A stretch of DNA of 35,767 nt, from assembly GCF_031195445.1 (NCBI RefSeq), contig NZ_CP133483.1, forward strand, positions 1 to 35,767, read 5' to 3'. The DNA comes from Acuticoccus sp. MNP-M23 (GTDB lineage: Bacteria > Pseudomonadota > Alphaproteobacteria > Rhizobiales > Amorphaceae). Of this stretch, positions 1 to 11,223 are shown piece after piece. The notes below the pieces were generated by a model. That model saw only the letters and a list, made by a program, of their open reading frames with translations, had not been told where the DNA came from and ran no database searches. Positions within the stretch are counted from its first letter, which is position 1. The number at the start of each line of letters is the position of its first letter. A program made the position numbers and the translations under genes.

Positions 1-785
1 CGGCCAAGCGCGTGTCGTTGACCGACCCGGCTGCCGCCCTCAGCCGCAAGCACGGCAAGGCGCGGTTCGCTTGACGCATGAACGCGCTTGTCGACACCGG
101 ATCAGGGGTCGTTCTGGGCGTCCAGGCGGCACCGGAGCGCTTCGCCGACGAGCCGGAAGCCGCCCGCCGGATGGTCGAGCGGCTGCGCGTTCGGCACAGT
201 GCGGTCCCCGAGATACTCACGGCGGACAAGGCCTACGGATCGGGGCCGTTTCTGGCGTGGGTCGAGGAGCGCGGGATCGAGGCGCATGTCCCCGTCATCG
301 ATCGCACGCACCAGACCGCCGGGCGAATGACCCATGCCGAGTTCTGTTACGACGCGGCAGACGACCGCTACGTGTGCCCGGAGGGCAACGTATTGCGGCG
401 TGTCGGCGACGCCAGCGGAGAAGCAAGGCGCAGCGGGACGACCGCCTACCGAAGCCGCCTCAGCGACTGCAGGGGATGCCCGATCAAGGCGCGCTGCACG
501 ACGAGCTCGACGCGGGCCATCAGCCGATCGCTTCATCAGGATGTGCGGGTGAAGGTTCAGGCCCGTGAAGCCACGGAGGTGTTCGGACACTCCATGCGGC
601 TGCGCAAACGCATCGAGCGGCTGTTCGCCTGCGTAAAGCACAACGATGGTCTCCATCGCCTTCGGCTCCGCGGCCTGCGCGGCGCCGACGAGCAATTCGT
701 GCTCGCGGCCACGGCGCAGAACCTGAAGCGGATGACGAAGCTCCTCGCCACAGGGGGACCGAGGATTGGAATGGTAGCAGCGTGA
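1..785 (+). pseudogene. IS1182-like transposase, 3' part, broken by in-frame stop
   Basis: The frame starting at base 3 reads ...SLTDPAAALSRKHGKARFA, then a TGA at 72-74, then continues in the same frame as RMNALVDTGSGVVLGVQA and on for 235 residues. IS1182-type transposases normally run through this point without interruption, so this is one protein with a nonsense codon, not two genes. The downstream part contains the family's cysteine cluster (CRGCPIKARC) and the C-terminal block around RIERLFACVKHNDGLHRLRLRGL with its conserved Arg/Glu residues. The 5' part lies outside the window. An ATG at 78 could start a short product, but it would lack the N-terminal half of the catalytic domain, so the element is probably not autonomous. 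The family call is from recognition of the translated sequence. Confidence 0.75.
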
Positions 786-877
786 CCCTGGGGCCTACCG
801 GAAGAGCACCCGGCAACGCTCGCGCACCGAGAGGACGGTGCCGGCAGACAGAAACCGCCAATAAGCGGCCCGACGGA

Positions 878-897
878 CGGTGTTTTTCAACAGCCTC
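878..897. repeat. Terminal inverted repeat of the left IS element
   Basis: These 20 bases are the exact reverse complement of 34501-34520. They lie about 90 bp after the transposase stop codon, the expected place for the right end of the element, so the outer edge is probably base 897. Only 34 bp separate this edge from the stop codon of the restriction operon. Confidence 0.7.
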
Positions 898-931
898 GAC
901 GGTTTTTGGGAGGTGACGCGTCGTGGCCCTA

Positions 932-3482
<2,551 letters not shown>

Positions 3483-3490
<8 letters not shown>

Positions 3491-5057
3491 CGTTCGATTC
3501 CAGAGGGCGAATGATACCTTCGATTAATGCGATCTCTTCGGCATCAAGATCGTATTTTTCGTACAGTTCCTCGTCAGACCAATTCCTATTCCATTCCTGA
3601 ACGGGCACCCATGTATATGTCGCGCGCGTGGCATGTTGGCTGACCTTTCGAAGCCAGACCATATACCTAAATATTCGGGTCCTAACGTAACTTTCCATAC
3701 TACTTGCTTCTTCTTCTGATCTTGCCGGAAGAAACAAATATGTCTGAGTGCATACGGATGGATTTGTAGCGCGCCTCAATGAACTAAGCACCGGCGTCGG
3801 TGATATTTGCGACTCAAAACCAGCTGCGGGTATAAGAACCTTCCAAGTATCAATCAAATTTTGGCTTTTATTTATATTATCCCTGCTAACCCACACAACT
3901 ATGCGCTTGGCTCCTTGATAAGCATACAGCGGGATCGATCCATCAAACTCAAACTTCTTATAATCAGAAAAATTACTTGTAAGACCAAATTCTTTATCTG
4001 CAGACAGCAATCCTACAATAGACTGTTCATTTTTAGACATTACCTTTTTAATTATACTTAGGGCTCTGCTATCTCGAACAAGTATATCGTATTCGTCTAG
4101 ACGCCTCTCGTCATAAATATCTTTCTGACCACTCCTTGACAAAATAGTCCTGCATAAGCCGGGGTTGTCCCGATCCCACAGGAAGAAACAAGCGCCACCC
4201 ATAAGCTTAACACCGGGAAATACATCTGTTGATGCTGGAAAATCGACGAGAGTTCGAATGCGGTCATCGGACAGCATCTCAGATCGAAATTCTGCTAGCC
4301 CCAAGCCTGCTGCCATCCAGCGAGATGGAATAACCATGCATAAATAGCGCGGTTCCAACCCTTTCGCCTGCTGTACGAAGTGCTGGTAAATGGGCTTATC
4401 GCGCGTCCCACCATCGCTAGCCAGCTGATATGGTGGGTTTCCGATGATCACGTCGAATTGCATGTCGTCTCCGAACATCCCGGCGATCCGAGCCCTGATG
4501 TCGTCAGTGTGGATAAAGGCATAGGCGTGGGTCTCGGCTTCCTCGCCGCGGTCGAGCGTCCCCTTGCTAGCACCGCAGTATTTGCACTTGTCGTTGACCC
4601 ACGTGTGCTCAGCACGCTCGAACCAAATGTTGCCGGCATCGTCCGAGAAGCCCTTGGCGATCGAGTGCTCACCAATGGCGTGCTTGGAGCAGTACAGGCT
4701 TCGGCGGGCGAGGAGGGCCGTAAGCTGCGTGATCCCGATCCCGAACACTTGCTTGGTCAGGATATGATCGACGCGCTGCTGCAGGTCGGGAATGTCATCC
4801 TTCAGCCCGTCCTGAAGTCGCTTCGTGATCTCGCGTAGGAACACCCCCGACTTGGTGAATGGGTCTAAAAATTTTACCGACTTACTCGCCCAGATGTTTG
4901 CGCCGCCATTCCCTGTGGCCCAGGCGTCCGCCAGTGTGTCGAGCATACGGTTGGCGAACTCCGGCGGCGTGAACACCTCGTCATTGGAGAGGTTGGCAAT
5001 GCAGGTCAGAACGTCCGGATTTCGCCCGTGCAGCATGAATCCTGCCTGCTCGGTCAC
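3483..5057 (-). CDS. N6-adenine DNA methyltransferase (Eco57I/type III-like)
   Basis: This 524-residue protein is the catalytic methyltransferase of the operon. VFTPPEFANRMLD (28-40) is motif X-like. FLDPFTKSGVFL (63-74) is a variant of SAM-binding motif I, with Lys-Ser where the usual sequence has Gly-Ser. FDVIIGNPPY (201-210) contains the catalytic NPPY motif IV of N6-adenine enzymes. A CKYC pair lies at 158-161. The part after about residue 240 is likely the target recognition region. By eye that 3' half of the gene (about 3500-4350) is clearly AT-richer than the 5' half, which suggests recombinational exchange of the specificity domain. It overlaps the upstream gene by 4 bp (ATGA) and the downstream gene by 8 bp. 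Methylation of adenine is known for the family; the recognition site is unknown. Confidence 0.85.
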
Positions 5058-5764
5058 GCAGCATCTCCGACGCCGCCACTGGCGAAGCCCGCTAAATCAC
5101 GCGCTGTCATCGGAGGATATGTTCTCATAGGCGTGAAAAGTTCATCCTTGCCAAGGTGCGCGAATAACGAGCCTTCGGCGCTGAAAGCTGCCATGCCGAT
5201 CAGGACGTCCAATCTGAAATCGCGCCGTTGAAACTTACCCCTTCCGAGGTAGCCCCATTCGACGAAGTGTATCGGCAACTCGTCTACGCCGCGCATCGTC
5301 ATGGCATCGCCATGGATTAGATTTAGCGAGATTACGAAGAACGCGGCCTGATACAGGTCATCGGCCGCGGTGATCCGCAGGTAGTTGGCGAACAATTCGA
5401 GCAGGTTCGCCCGGCATTCGGCGAGGTTATCTGGCAGCAGCTCGATGCCGTAGCAGCACATCAGCGCCAGGAGGGCGTAGTGCCGCTTCTCGAACTCGGA
5501 CCGGCCAAACTTCGCTTCGACGGCCGCCAGTTTGCGCTGCAAGACCGGGACGAGGAAATTCCCGCTCCCGCAGGCGGGCTCAAAGAAGCGGGCGTCAATG
5601 CGCTCGGCCTCTCCGCCGACCAGGTCAAGCATCTCTTCGACCAACCAGGAAGGGGTGAATACCTCACCGTGGTCGGCGACCCGCTTTCTTGATCTAATTA
5701 GCCTCTCTGTGGTCCGCCGGATGTGACCCTCAGTGGATTTGGGCTTTGGACTCTTCACCTTCAC
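5054..5764 (-). CDS. Methyltransferase-like protein with degenerate catalytic motif
   Basis: This 236-residue protein is the first gene of the restriction-modification operon. It has an N-6 methylase fold signature: GEVFTPSWLVEEMLD (33-47), canonical motif I FEPACGSGNFL (61-71), motif II-like YGIELLPDNLAECRANLLELF, and NLIHGDAM for motif III. The place where NPPY should follow reads LDVLIGMAAF (185-194), which aligns with FDVIIGNPPY of the next gene, so the catalytic Asn-Pro-Pro-Tyr is replaced by Met-Ala-Ala-Phe. It also ends soon after, without a target recognition region. It could bind SAM but is unlikely to methylate on its own. I infer a structural or regulatory partner of the 524-residue enzyme, the two forming a split methylase. 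The alternative is a decaying paralogue. It ends in a 4-bp overlap with the next gene. Confidence 0.75.
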   Translation of the reverse strand: MKVKSPKPKSTEGHIRRTTERLIRSRKRVADHGEVFTPSWLVEEMLDLVGGEAERIDARFFEPACGSGNFLVPVLQRKLAAVEAKFGRSEFEKRHYALLALMCCYGIELLPDNLAECRANLLELFANYLRITAADDLYQAAFFVISLNLIHGDAMTMRGVDELPIHFVEWGYLGRGKFQRRDFRLDVLIGMAAFSAEGSLFAHLGKDELFTPMRTYPPMTARDLAGFASGGVGDAA

Positions 5765-5888
5765 ACCTAAGGGTTTATTGCACTGTAATTGCTATTGGCA
5801 GATCCAGGCGGGATCGTCGCAGCGTAGCTCCTGCACCGTAGAGGCCTCAACAGGGCACTCTTTTCCCAGCACCTAATTTCTTCAGACG

Positions 5889-5900
5889 GCGTAGCTACGC
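5889..5900. other. Perfect 12-bp palindrome downstream of the integrase
   Basis: GCGTAGCTACGC is perfectly self-complementary and lies 19 bp beyond the integrase stop codon, in the 154-bp gap between the integrase and the restriction operon. The gap shows no gene. The palindrome could be a recombination core, a protein site or nothing; no second copy was noticed in the window. Confidence 0.35.
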
Positions 5901-5918
5901 TCGCGCAGACAAGCGTGT

Positions 5919-6908
5919 TCAAATCAGAATGCGCTCAACCTCGTCCAAACTGACCTCGTCGGCCCGCCGATCATAGAGCTGCGTGGTGCGGGTCGAGGCA
6001 TGGCTGGCCATCTGGGCCGCCTTCTCGAGCGCCCCATCGTTCTTGAGGTAGGCCGTGATGCCGGTAGCCCGGAACGTGTGACAGCCGATCAAGGTCTCGA
6101 TCTCGGCCTGACGCGCCCGCCGCCGGATCATCTGCCAGACGTTGGCCTGGGGCATCGGCCGGTCCGACAGGGTTTTGGTGTTCCGGTCGATGGTGCGGAA
6201 CACGTAGCCCTTGCGATCCTCCCACAGGGAGCACCCGTCCATGTAGTCGTGAATGTAGACTTCCAGCGTGTGGTGGCAGGGCACCTCGTGCCGCTTGCCG
6301 CCCTTTTCGTGGAGCCGCACCCAGAGCCGCCGGTTCTGGGTGTAAAGATCCTCGACCTTTAGCGACAGCGCCGCGCCGACGCGGGCGAACGAGTAGACCA
6401 TCAGCCCGATCAGCGCCCGGTCGCGAAGTCCCACCGGCTTCGACACGTCGATCGCATCCAGAAGCTGGCGCGCCTCGGCGGGATCGAGCACCGGCGTCTT
6501 GCCCCGGCGCACGATGTGGCGCGGGCCGCGCACCGATGAGGCCGGGTTGGTCGGCATCACCTGGCCGATCACCAGCCAGTCGAACAGGGCGCGGATGCCA
6601 GCGAGGCGCTGCTTCACGGTCGGGACGCTGTGGGTGGTGCCGAGTTCCTCGATCCAGGCGGCCACATGGATGGGCTGCACGGTCGCAAGCGACGTCACCC
6701 CTCGGATCTCGCACCAGGCCGAGAACTCCGCGGCGCTGCGCATGTAGGAGCGGCGCGTATTCGGGTTGCGGATGTGGACGGCGAAGAATTCGAGGAAGCG
6801 GGTTCGGGCCCGTTCATTGGCGGGGGCGAACAGGATCGGGAGCGCCGGGCCGGTATCGGGCGAGGGGATCGCGATGGTGGTGGTGGTGGTGGTGGGAACG
6901 GTCGTCAT
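5919..6908 (-). CDS. Tyrosine recombinase (integrase)
   Basis: This 329-residue protein is a complete tyrosine recombinase. Residues about 30-125 form the SAM-like core-binding domain (NTRRSYMRSAAEFSAWCEIRG). The catalytic domain follows, with Arg176 (SFARVGAAL), Lys202 (HEKGGKRHEV), His277 and Arg280 (CHTFRATG), His303 (ASHAST) and the nucleophile Tyr312 (TQLYDRR). The motif set is intact, so the enzyme should be active in strand exchange. The N-terminus contains a run of six threonines coded by a GGT repeat near 6875-6893, a slippage-prone tract outside the conserved fold. There is no good Shine-Dalgarno sequence before the start, so the true start may be further in. It lies between the restriction operon and the AT-rich cassette and may have carried either one in. 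Its att sites are not evident. Confidence 0.9.
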   Translation of the reverse strand: MTTVPTTTTTTIAIPSPDTGPALPILFAPANERARTRFLEFFAVHIRNPNTRRSYMRSAAEFSAWCEIRGVTSLATVQPIHVAAWIEELGTTHSVPTVKQRLAGIRALFDWLVIGQVMPTNPASSVRGPRHIVRRGKTPVLDPAEARQLLDAIDVSKPVGLRDRALIGLMVYSFARVGAALSLKVEDLYTQNRRLWVRLHEKGGKRHEVPCHHTLEVYIHDYMDGCSLWEDRKGYVFRTIDRNTKTLSDRPMPQANVWQMIRRRARQAEIETLIGCHTFRATGITAYLKNDGALEKAAQMASHASTRTTQLYDRRADEVSLDEVERILI

Positions 6909-6915
6909 CGGGTTG

Positions 6916-6956
6916 ATGATAACCGATCCGAATCATCGGATAAAGGATATTATCAT
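6916..6956. promoter_or_regulatory. Nested inverted repeats upstream of the integrase
   Basis: Immediately upstream of the integrase start, CCGAT and ATCGG (6923-6939) flank a 7-bp spacer. An outer pair, ATGATA at 6916-6921 and TATCAT at 6951-6956, encloses them. This is a plausible operator or recombinase arm site. The rest of the 193-bp gap up to 7101 shows no gene. Confidence 0.35.
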
Positions 6957-7101
6957 ATGCATAATGTCACATGGAACGTCCGGCAGTGGCCCGGAGATTA
7001 TTGATTAAATGATCGTGATTTCGCAGGCATTGTCAGCACTGCGGGCCATCCTGGCTCGACTGCAGTAGCTTTCGGCGGCCGGCCACGAGCAGCCGTATCA
7101 C

Positions 7102-8058
7102 TCAAAATGGCTTCGGAATCGGCGTAATGCGCTCCAGCTGAAGTGACATTTCAAGTGCACATCCACCTACCGACGCCCTAAACCTATAGCTTTCTGACGA
7201 GGATACATCCATCATTGCTGCGCCCGCTGTTACAAGTGGGATCAACTCATCTCCGACGAGGGATGCCTCTACCTCAAACGTCGCATAGTCGCTGAACGAT
7301 ACACCAATTCCACACTGTCTACCGGTGTTCAATAGACTTACAATCAGCTCGTCACCATTCGAAACTTGACCTCCCCATATTTTTAGTGCCGACCCCGCCC
7401 CTGCATTACTACTTAATACTCTTATATCTTTCTCCTCTTGACTCTTCTGCACGTCAATAAAGCGCGTCTCTAAAACTAGGCCGCCCATACATCCCGAGAT
7501 CGTATCCTCGTGGATAATTGCTGATACCATCCACTTCTGCACTATTAATTCCGGCTGTGGCCTAACAGAAATTGGCGATATCTCTGTCTGCGGATGGCAG
7601 GAGCAAAAGCCTGACTGCTTCTCGAACCCGCACTCAAGAAAAATATCGACGCGTCTATTCTCCTCCGCGCCCGGTTGGTTGGGGTCCGCTAACCGGCTTT
7701 CCCCCTCCCATTCGACGGATATCTCAGCTTCACGAAGAGATTTTAGCTCTTGAGCTACCGCTTGAGCTCGTCTTGCAGACAATTCGCGATTGTACCCCTC
7801 GGCGCCCACACTATCCGCATGGCCCACTACAACAACAGAACTATTTGTACTATTTAAGCGGCCAATTTCCGCCGCTATACGTCGAATTTCTTTGCGCGCT
7901 GTTGCATCAAGAAGCGCAGAATCAAAGACAAAAGCTATCGTGCCAATTTTCGCTCTTGACGAAAAATCCCTTCTAAATTCGCTCTTAGCCGCGGTCGTTA
8001 TGAAAACATGAGATATCACAATTAAAATAAATACTAATTGGCGCCGCATCTTTTTCAT
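7102..8058 (-). CDS. Exported OmpA-like protein with novel C-terminal domain
   Basis: The product is about 318 residues and is the last gene of the AT-rich cassette. It begins with a signal peptide (MKKMRRQLVFILIVISHVF, probable cleavage after TTAA), with no lipobox. Residues about 35-140 form an OmpA-C-like peptidoglycan-binding domain: IAFVFDSALLDATARKEI, VVVVGHADSVGAEGYNRELS with following RRAQAV, and a final ENRRVDI. The remaining roughly 180 residues (a CGFEKQSGFCSC cysteine cluster, then predicted beta strands) match nothing I recognise. The likely site is the periplasm or outer membrane, tethered to peptidoglycan. The first possible codon is TTG at 8061; I chose ATG at 8058. The gap to the preceding gene is only 12 bp, so the two are probably co-transcribed. 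Confidence 0.7.
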   Translation of the reverse strand: MKKMRRQLVFILIVISHVFITTAAKSEFRRDFSSRAKIGTIAFVFDSALLDATARKEIRRIAAEIGRLNSTNSSVVVVGHADSVGAEGYNRELSARRAQAVAQELKSLREAEISVEWEGESRLADPNQPGAEENRRVDIFLECGFEKQSGFCSCHPQTEISPISVRPQPELIVQKWMVSAIIHEDTISGCMGGLVLETRFIDVQKSQEEKDIRVLSSNAGAGSALKIWGGQVSNGDELIVSLLNTGRQCGIGVSFSDYATFEVEASLVGDELIPLVTAGAAMMDVSSSESYRFRASVGGCALEMSLQLERITPIPKPF

Positions 8059-8070
8059 CAAACTATGACA

Positions 8071-9558
8071 CTACCCCCGTAACCAATCGATACTCTGTGC
8101 TGCCTCCGCGAAATCAGGGGACATTTCAGCCACACGCTGAAGGCGCTCTAGCTCGAGAGGGAAATCGATATCGGGATCGGGATTTGGTGACGTCGGAAGT
8201 ACATCGCAGACGAATGCGATGATTTGCGCCCCGCGCGAGACGACCCCACTCGCGTCGCTCTGATAATCATGCGAAGCTGATGATTGACTGTGTGAGTAAT
8301 TGCCCCTTAAGGAAAACGGCCCCCAACCAACACGCGCGCTTGTGTTCAGCTCTGATCTGAAGGTTCGGTTTTCCTCGTGCTCCATGTTTGCATGAACTTT
8401 TACATTTCTTGCAACGATCATTGACGTTGGCAGTACCGGCATGAAGCCATCTAATGGATAATCCCCACTAGAGATGCTGCCATCTTGGTTCAACTCATCT
8501 ACGCCTTTCCAACCTCGACTACTGAAGATCCACCCGTTAAGCCATCCACGGAGAATTGGAAGTTGAATTAGATCAGCCTCTACACCGAACTGACTTATAT
8601 CCGATCGATTGTAGGTTTTGGTTTCCGAATAGTTCGCGCCGGCACCAAAGGACCACAGACCAAAGCCACCGCTGACGCCTCCACCCCAACTTGTTGATTC
8701 TTTACTTTCAAATGTGCTTATCTCGGATTCTGCAAATGAAAATTTCGTCCAGGCATCATCAAAAACTGAAGAAAGAATATTCGCGGGGTAAACGAACGTT
8801 GGGTAAAAGCCTGTTTGGAATTGATCCAGCCTACGCGCTCCGTCGAATTGCGCCCGCATCCTCTCATATAACGCAAATGAACTCCGGCCGGTAAAGTTTG
8901 CGATGATCCCGCGCGCTTGATTTACGTAATCACGATAACCTAACGATCCCCATTGAGAGTACGCATTCAATGCTTGAGCCTCGTAAATCGGCCCATTATT
9001 GGTCATTTCAAGAACGTTTTCCGGTGTTGGATTCGTTATTGCAGTGATTCTAGTGTTGTTTAGTATACGTAATCGCGCCGCATATTGCGAAAATAATCGG
9101 TCATACTGCTCAGATTGAACCGATGGACGAACTTCTTTCTTTTTTTCTAATGTGAATGGATCCGTAAATTCGACATCCTCTCTGACGAATTCTTCCGCTC
9201 TCTTAAGCATCTGCTCTTCCGCCTCTGAAAGAGAAGGGAGCGGGAGGCGTACCTTGCGGAGAGCTAAATTGTATATGTCCCAGGTTTTCGTCGAGGTCAG
9301 CTGCCATGTCCCTGTCGGGCTAGGCGTAGAATTCACAAACTGCGAAAAGAAAGAGGCTCGTCGAACTTGGTCAAGCGTCTCCATGTTGCCAAAATCGAGA
9401 TCATCTAAAGGAATACCCGGGTTACAAAATGATATGAAGGGCTTATGACTACTAGTAGAGAATTTCCTCTGCACTGGATTTGCGTTAACCTGGTCAGCAG
9501 CGGTTAAAATTTCATATATCTTCCCGATAAGACCGTTCATTGCCGATTGATTTGACAT
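8071..9558 (-). CDS. Large beta-rich protein of unknown function, possibly pore-forming
   Basis: This 495-residue protein has no signal peptide or obvious transmembrane helix. The N-terminal half is mostly helical and charged (SEAEEQMLKRAEEFVRED). From about residue 285 it becomes Ser/Thr/Gly-rich with alternating strands: ESTSWGGGVSGGFGLWSFG followed by AGANYSETKTYNRS, and later SARVGWGPFSLRGNYSHSQS. Such paired amphipathic hairpins recall membrane-inserting segments of pore-forming proteins, but this is only a pattern. Phrases such as LPTSMIVARNVKVHA and FVCDVLPTSPNPDPD seem to belong to a conserved uncharacterised bacterial family (recollection, unverified). AAGGA sits 7 bp before the ATG. 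It lies between two exported proteins with gaps of 30 and 12 bp, so the three products probably act together. Confidence 0.6.
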   Translation of the reverse strand: MSNQSAMNGLIGKIYEILTAADQVNANPVQRKFSTSSHKPFISFCNPGIPLDDLDFGNMETLDQVRRASFFSQFVNSTPSPTGTWQLTSTKTWDIYNLALRKVRLPLPSLSEAEEQMLKRAEEFVREDVEFTDPFTLEKKKEVRPSVQSEQYDRLFSQYAARLRILNNTRITAITNPTPENVLEMTNNGPIYEAQALNAYSQWGSLGYRDYVNQARGIIANFTGRSSFALYERMRAQFDGARRLDQFQTGFYPTFVYPANILSSVFDDAWTKFSFAESEISTFESKESTSWGGGVSGGFGLWSFGAGANYSETKTYNRSDISQFGVEADLIQLPILRGWLNGWIFSSRGWKGVDELNQDGSISSGDYPLDGFMPVLPTSMIVARNVKVHANMEHEENRTFRSELNTSARVGWGPFSLRGNYSHSQSSASHDYQSDASGVVSRGAQIIAFVCDVLPTSPNPDPDIDFPLELERLQRVAEMSPDFAEAAQSIDWLRG

Positions 9559-9588
9559 AACTAAATCCTTATTAATGGAAGGTATTTA

Positions 9589-10347
9589 CTATCGATGGAT
9601 AGAACAGCTTATAACAGCACGGTTTATGAGCGTAATAATCCGAAAATTTGCTGTCGAATTGGGTTGCGTCGAGCAAAAATCATTCGATATCTGCTCTAAT
9701 TTGGCCGACAAACATTTATTTTTCACATCCTCGATCGAGGATTCCGTGCATCCACTAACTTGATCAAGAGGTATTATCGTAGAGATAAACGTTACAGGTT
9801 GCAGCAAAACCTCAAATTTGCTTGATATCGATGAAATCGCGTCTGTTTGATTAGATACAACAGCAACTAGTCTGTCTATCTCGTCAGAGAGGCTGCTATT
9901 GAATGCGCCCACCTCCGCTAAAAGACGAATCATCTGATCGCGCTGATCAATAATCAACGACTCAATATCACGGATATTTTCGTGATTTGTATCGCTGCTC
10001 AACTTCACTTGTTCTGCAAATCTAGTCAGAATATCGCTCTGCCCTTCAAGCAAAACACGGAGACGGTCAATTTTAGATTGGGCCTCTCTGTCATCGACAG
10101 GAAAGTGCCCGCCTGAGGTGAGGGCGGACAAGTCTGAGGTGTCCTGATTTATAGAACTAATCTGGAGTATTAGGGCTCTCTCAATAGAATCGATGCTCGC
10201 TAGCAGCTCTTTTATGCCGTTTAGGCAATTCAATTGCGCCTCATCGGTCGATGGGAATTGTTTCCCACAGCCGTCATAGCTCTGCGAAAGTGCCGGTGAT
10301 GGAAGAAGGAAAAGTAATAGTAGTAGTATGCAGTGAAACTGTCTCAT
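9589..10347 (-). CDS. Secreted coiled-coil protein, unknown function
   Basis: The product is 252 residues from the ATG at 10347, which has GGAG five bases upstream; a TTG at 10371 is a weaker alternative. It starts with a classic signal peptide (MRQFHCILLLLLFLLPSPAL, then SQS), with no lipobox. The mature part has heptad-like hydrophobic spacing over about residues 45-180 (IDRLRVLLEGQSDILTRFAE; IRDIESLIIDQRDQMIRLL; IDRLVAVVSNQTDAISSIS), so a long coiled coil is likely. The C-terminus has cysteines (SGCTESS, NKCLS, DFCST, ISCSI) that could form disulphides. It is the first gene of the AT-rich cassette, and its promoter must lie in the gap upstream. No known family was recognised. Confidence 0.65.
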   Translation of the reverse strand: MRQFHCILLLLLFLLPSPALSQSYDGCGKQFPSTDEAQLNCLNGIKELLASIDSIERALILQISSINQDTSDLSALTSGGHFPVDDREAQSKIDRLRVLLEGQSDILTRFAEQVKLSSDTNHENIRDIESLIIDQRDQMIRLLAEVGAFNSSLSDEIDRLVAVVSNQTDAISSISSKFEVLLQPVTFISTIIPLDQVSGCTESSIEDVKNKCLSAKLEQISNDFCSTQPNSTANFRIITLINRAVISCSIHR

Positions 10348-10986
10348 GTGGCTCCGCCTGCGTTCTATCAAATCTTAAATCGGCGTTAATGGTTCTACGT
10401 TGCGGACGTGCTGTCAAGGTCGTTGAAGCACAGCCTAACACACGGTGCGTATCTTACGAGAATACCGAATGGATTCGCTTCGCTGTCGGAACGATCGCTT
10501 CAGAGTAGCAAGGTTGTGAGTGGGCGGTTCCATAACGTCCCGTTACGCGACCGACGTGTGTAACAGCAATTTAGTAATGTCTCACTTCAGCAAGTTAGAG
10601 AAGTCCCACCGGCGGTCCTTCCCTCATGGATTCGGTGTCGAGGTGGCGGATGACGGTGTTGAAGATGATCGATTTGGAGCCAGCCCGTTGCAATCTTAGG
10701 TAAGAGAGCGTGATATACGATGGCGGCAGTCTTCGGGACTGTGGGAGCGGTGCTGCAAGAAGGCGAGATCGACGCGATCGCCAAGATGAAACCGTCCAGC
10801 CTGATCGGTAACCCTAGCGGTTGCCGGTATTAGGTCCTTCCTTGCGAGGCCGGACGGTAGTGGGACCATCAGGTCATCCGGGCCAATGATCGGGATGACC
10901 AGAGGCGCCCGGCCTGCCGTGCGCTCCGAACGCGTTTCGGCGAAGATACCTATTCCATCTGAATAGCGTCGATCTGTGGGTTCAGG
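10348..10986. other. Gene-poor gap between AT-rich cassette and partition genes
   Basis: About 640 bp without a convincing gene. It should hold the promoter of the AT-rich cassette (minus strand). The composition changes from AT-rich to GC-rich between about 10500 and 10600, which marks one edge of the cassette. A short plus-strand frame at 10720-10833 (MAAVFGTVGAVLQEGEIDAI...) has coding-like composition but no recognised relative and may be a gene remnant. Confidence 0.4.
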
Positions 10987-11223
10987 TCAGGTATCGCGCT
11001 CATAGGCGTTCATGAGGATCTCCAGCATGTCCGCGTAAGTGCGCCGGTCGTCCTTGCACAGACGGCGGAACCGCGTGATCACGTCCGTCGGGGCCTTGAT
11101 GCTGATCTGCCCGTCCCGAACGGGTTCGCGGCTAGGCCAGCGCTCCACGTCAGGCGGCGACACGGTCGCCTCCTCCCTCGGCTCGAACTGCTTCAGGCGG
11201 TTGAGGTCAAGCGATCGCGGCAT
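10987..11223 (-). CDS. Small ribbon-helix-helix partition partner of ParA
   Basis: This 78-residue protein has a flexible, charged N-terminus and a C-terminal ribbon-helix-helix-like segment: ISIKAPTDVITRFRRLCKDD followed by RRTYADMLEILMNAYE. The strand QISIKAP would contact DNA. It starts within the end of parA (17-bp overlap). Small RHH proteins directly after a ParA gene usually act as centromere-binding protein and as autorepressor, in the role of ParG or ParB. The repeats upstream of parA are its likely target. Confidence 0.7.
   Translation of the reverse strand: MPRSLDLNRLKQFEPREEATVSPPDVERWPSREPVRDGQISIKAPTDVITRFRRLCKDDRRTYADMLEILMNAYERDT

Noticed and set aside
72-74. TGA in the transposase as a selenocysteine or readthrough codon
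   Set aside because: Transposases of this family do not use recoding here and no SECIS-like hairpin stood out; a nonsense mutation is simpler.
10587-10784. 65-residue minus-strand frame
   Set aside because: No ribosome site, no recognised domain, and composition unlike neighbouring genes.
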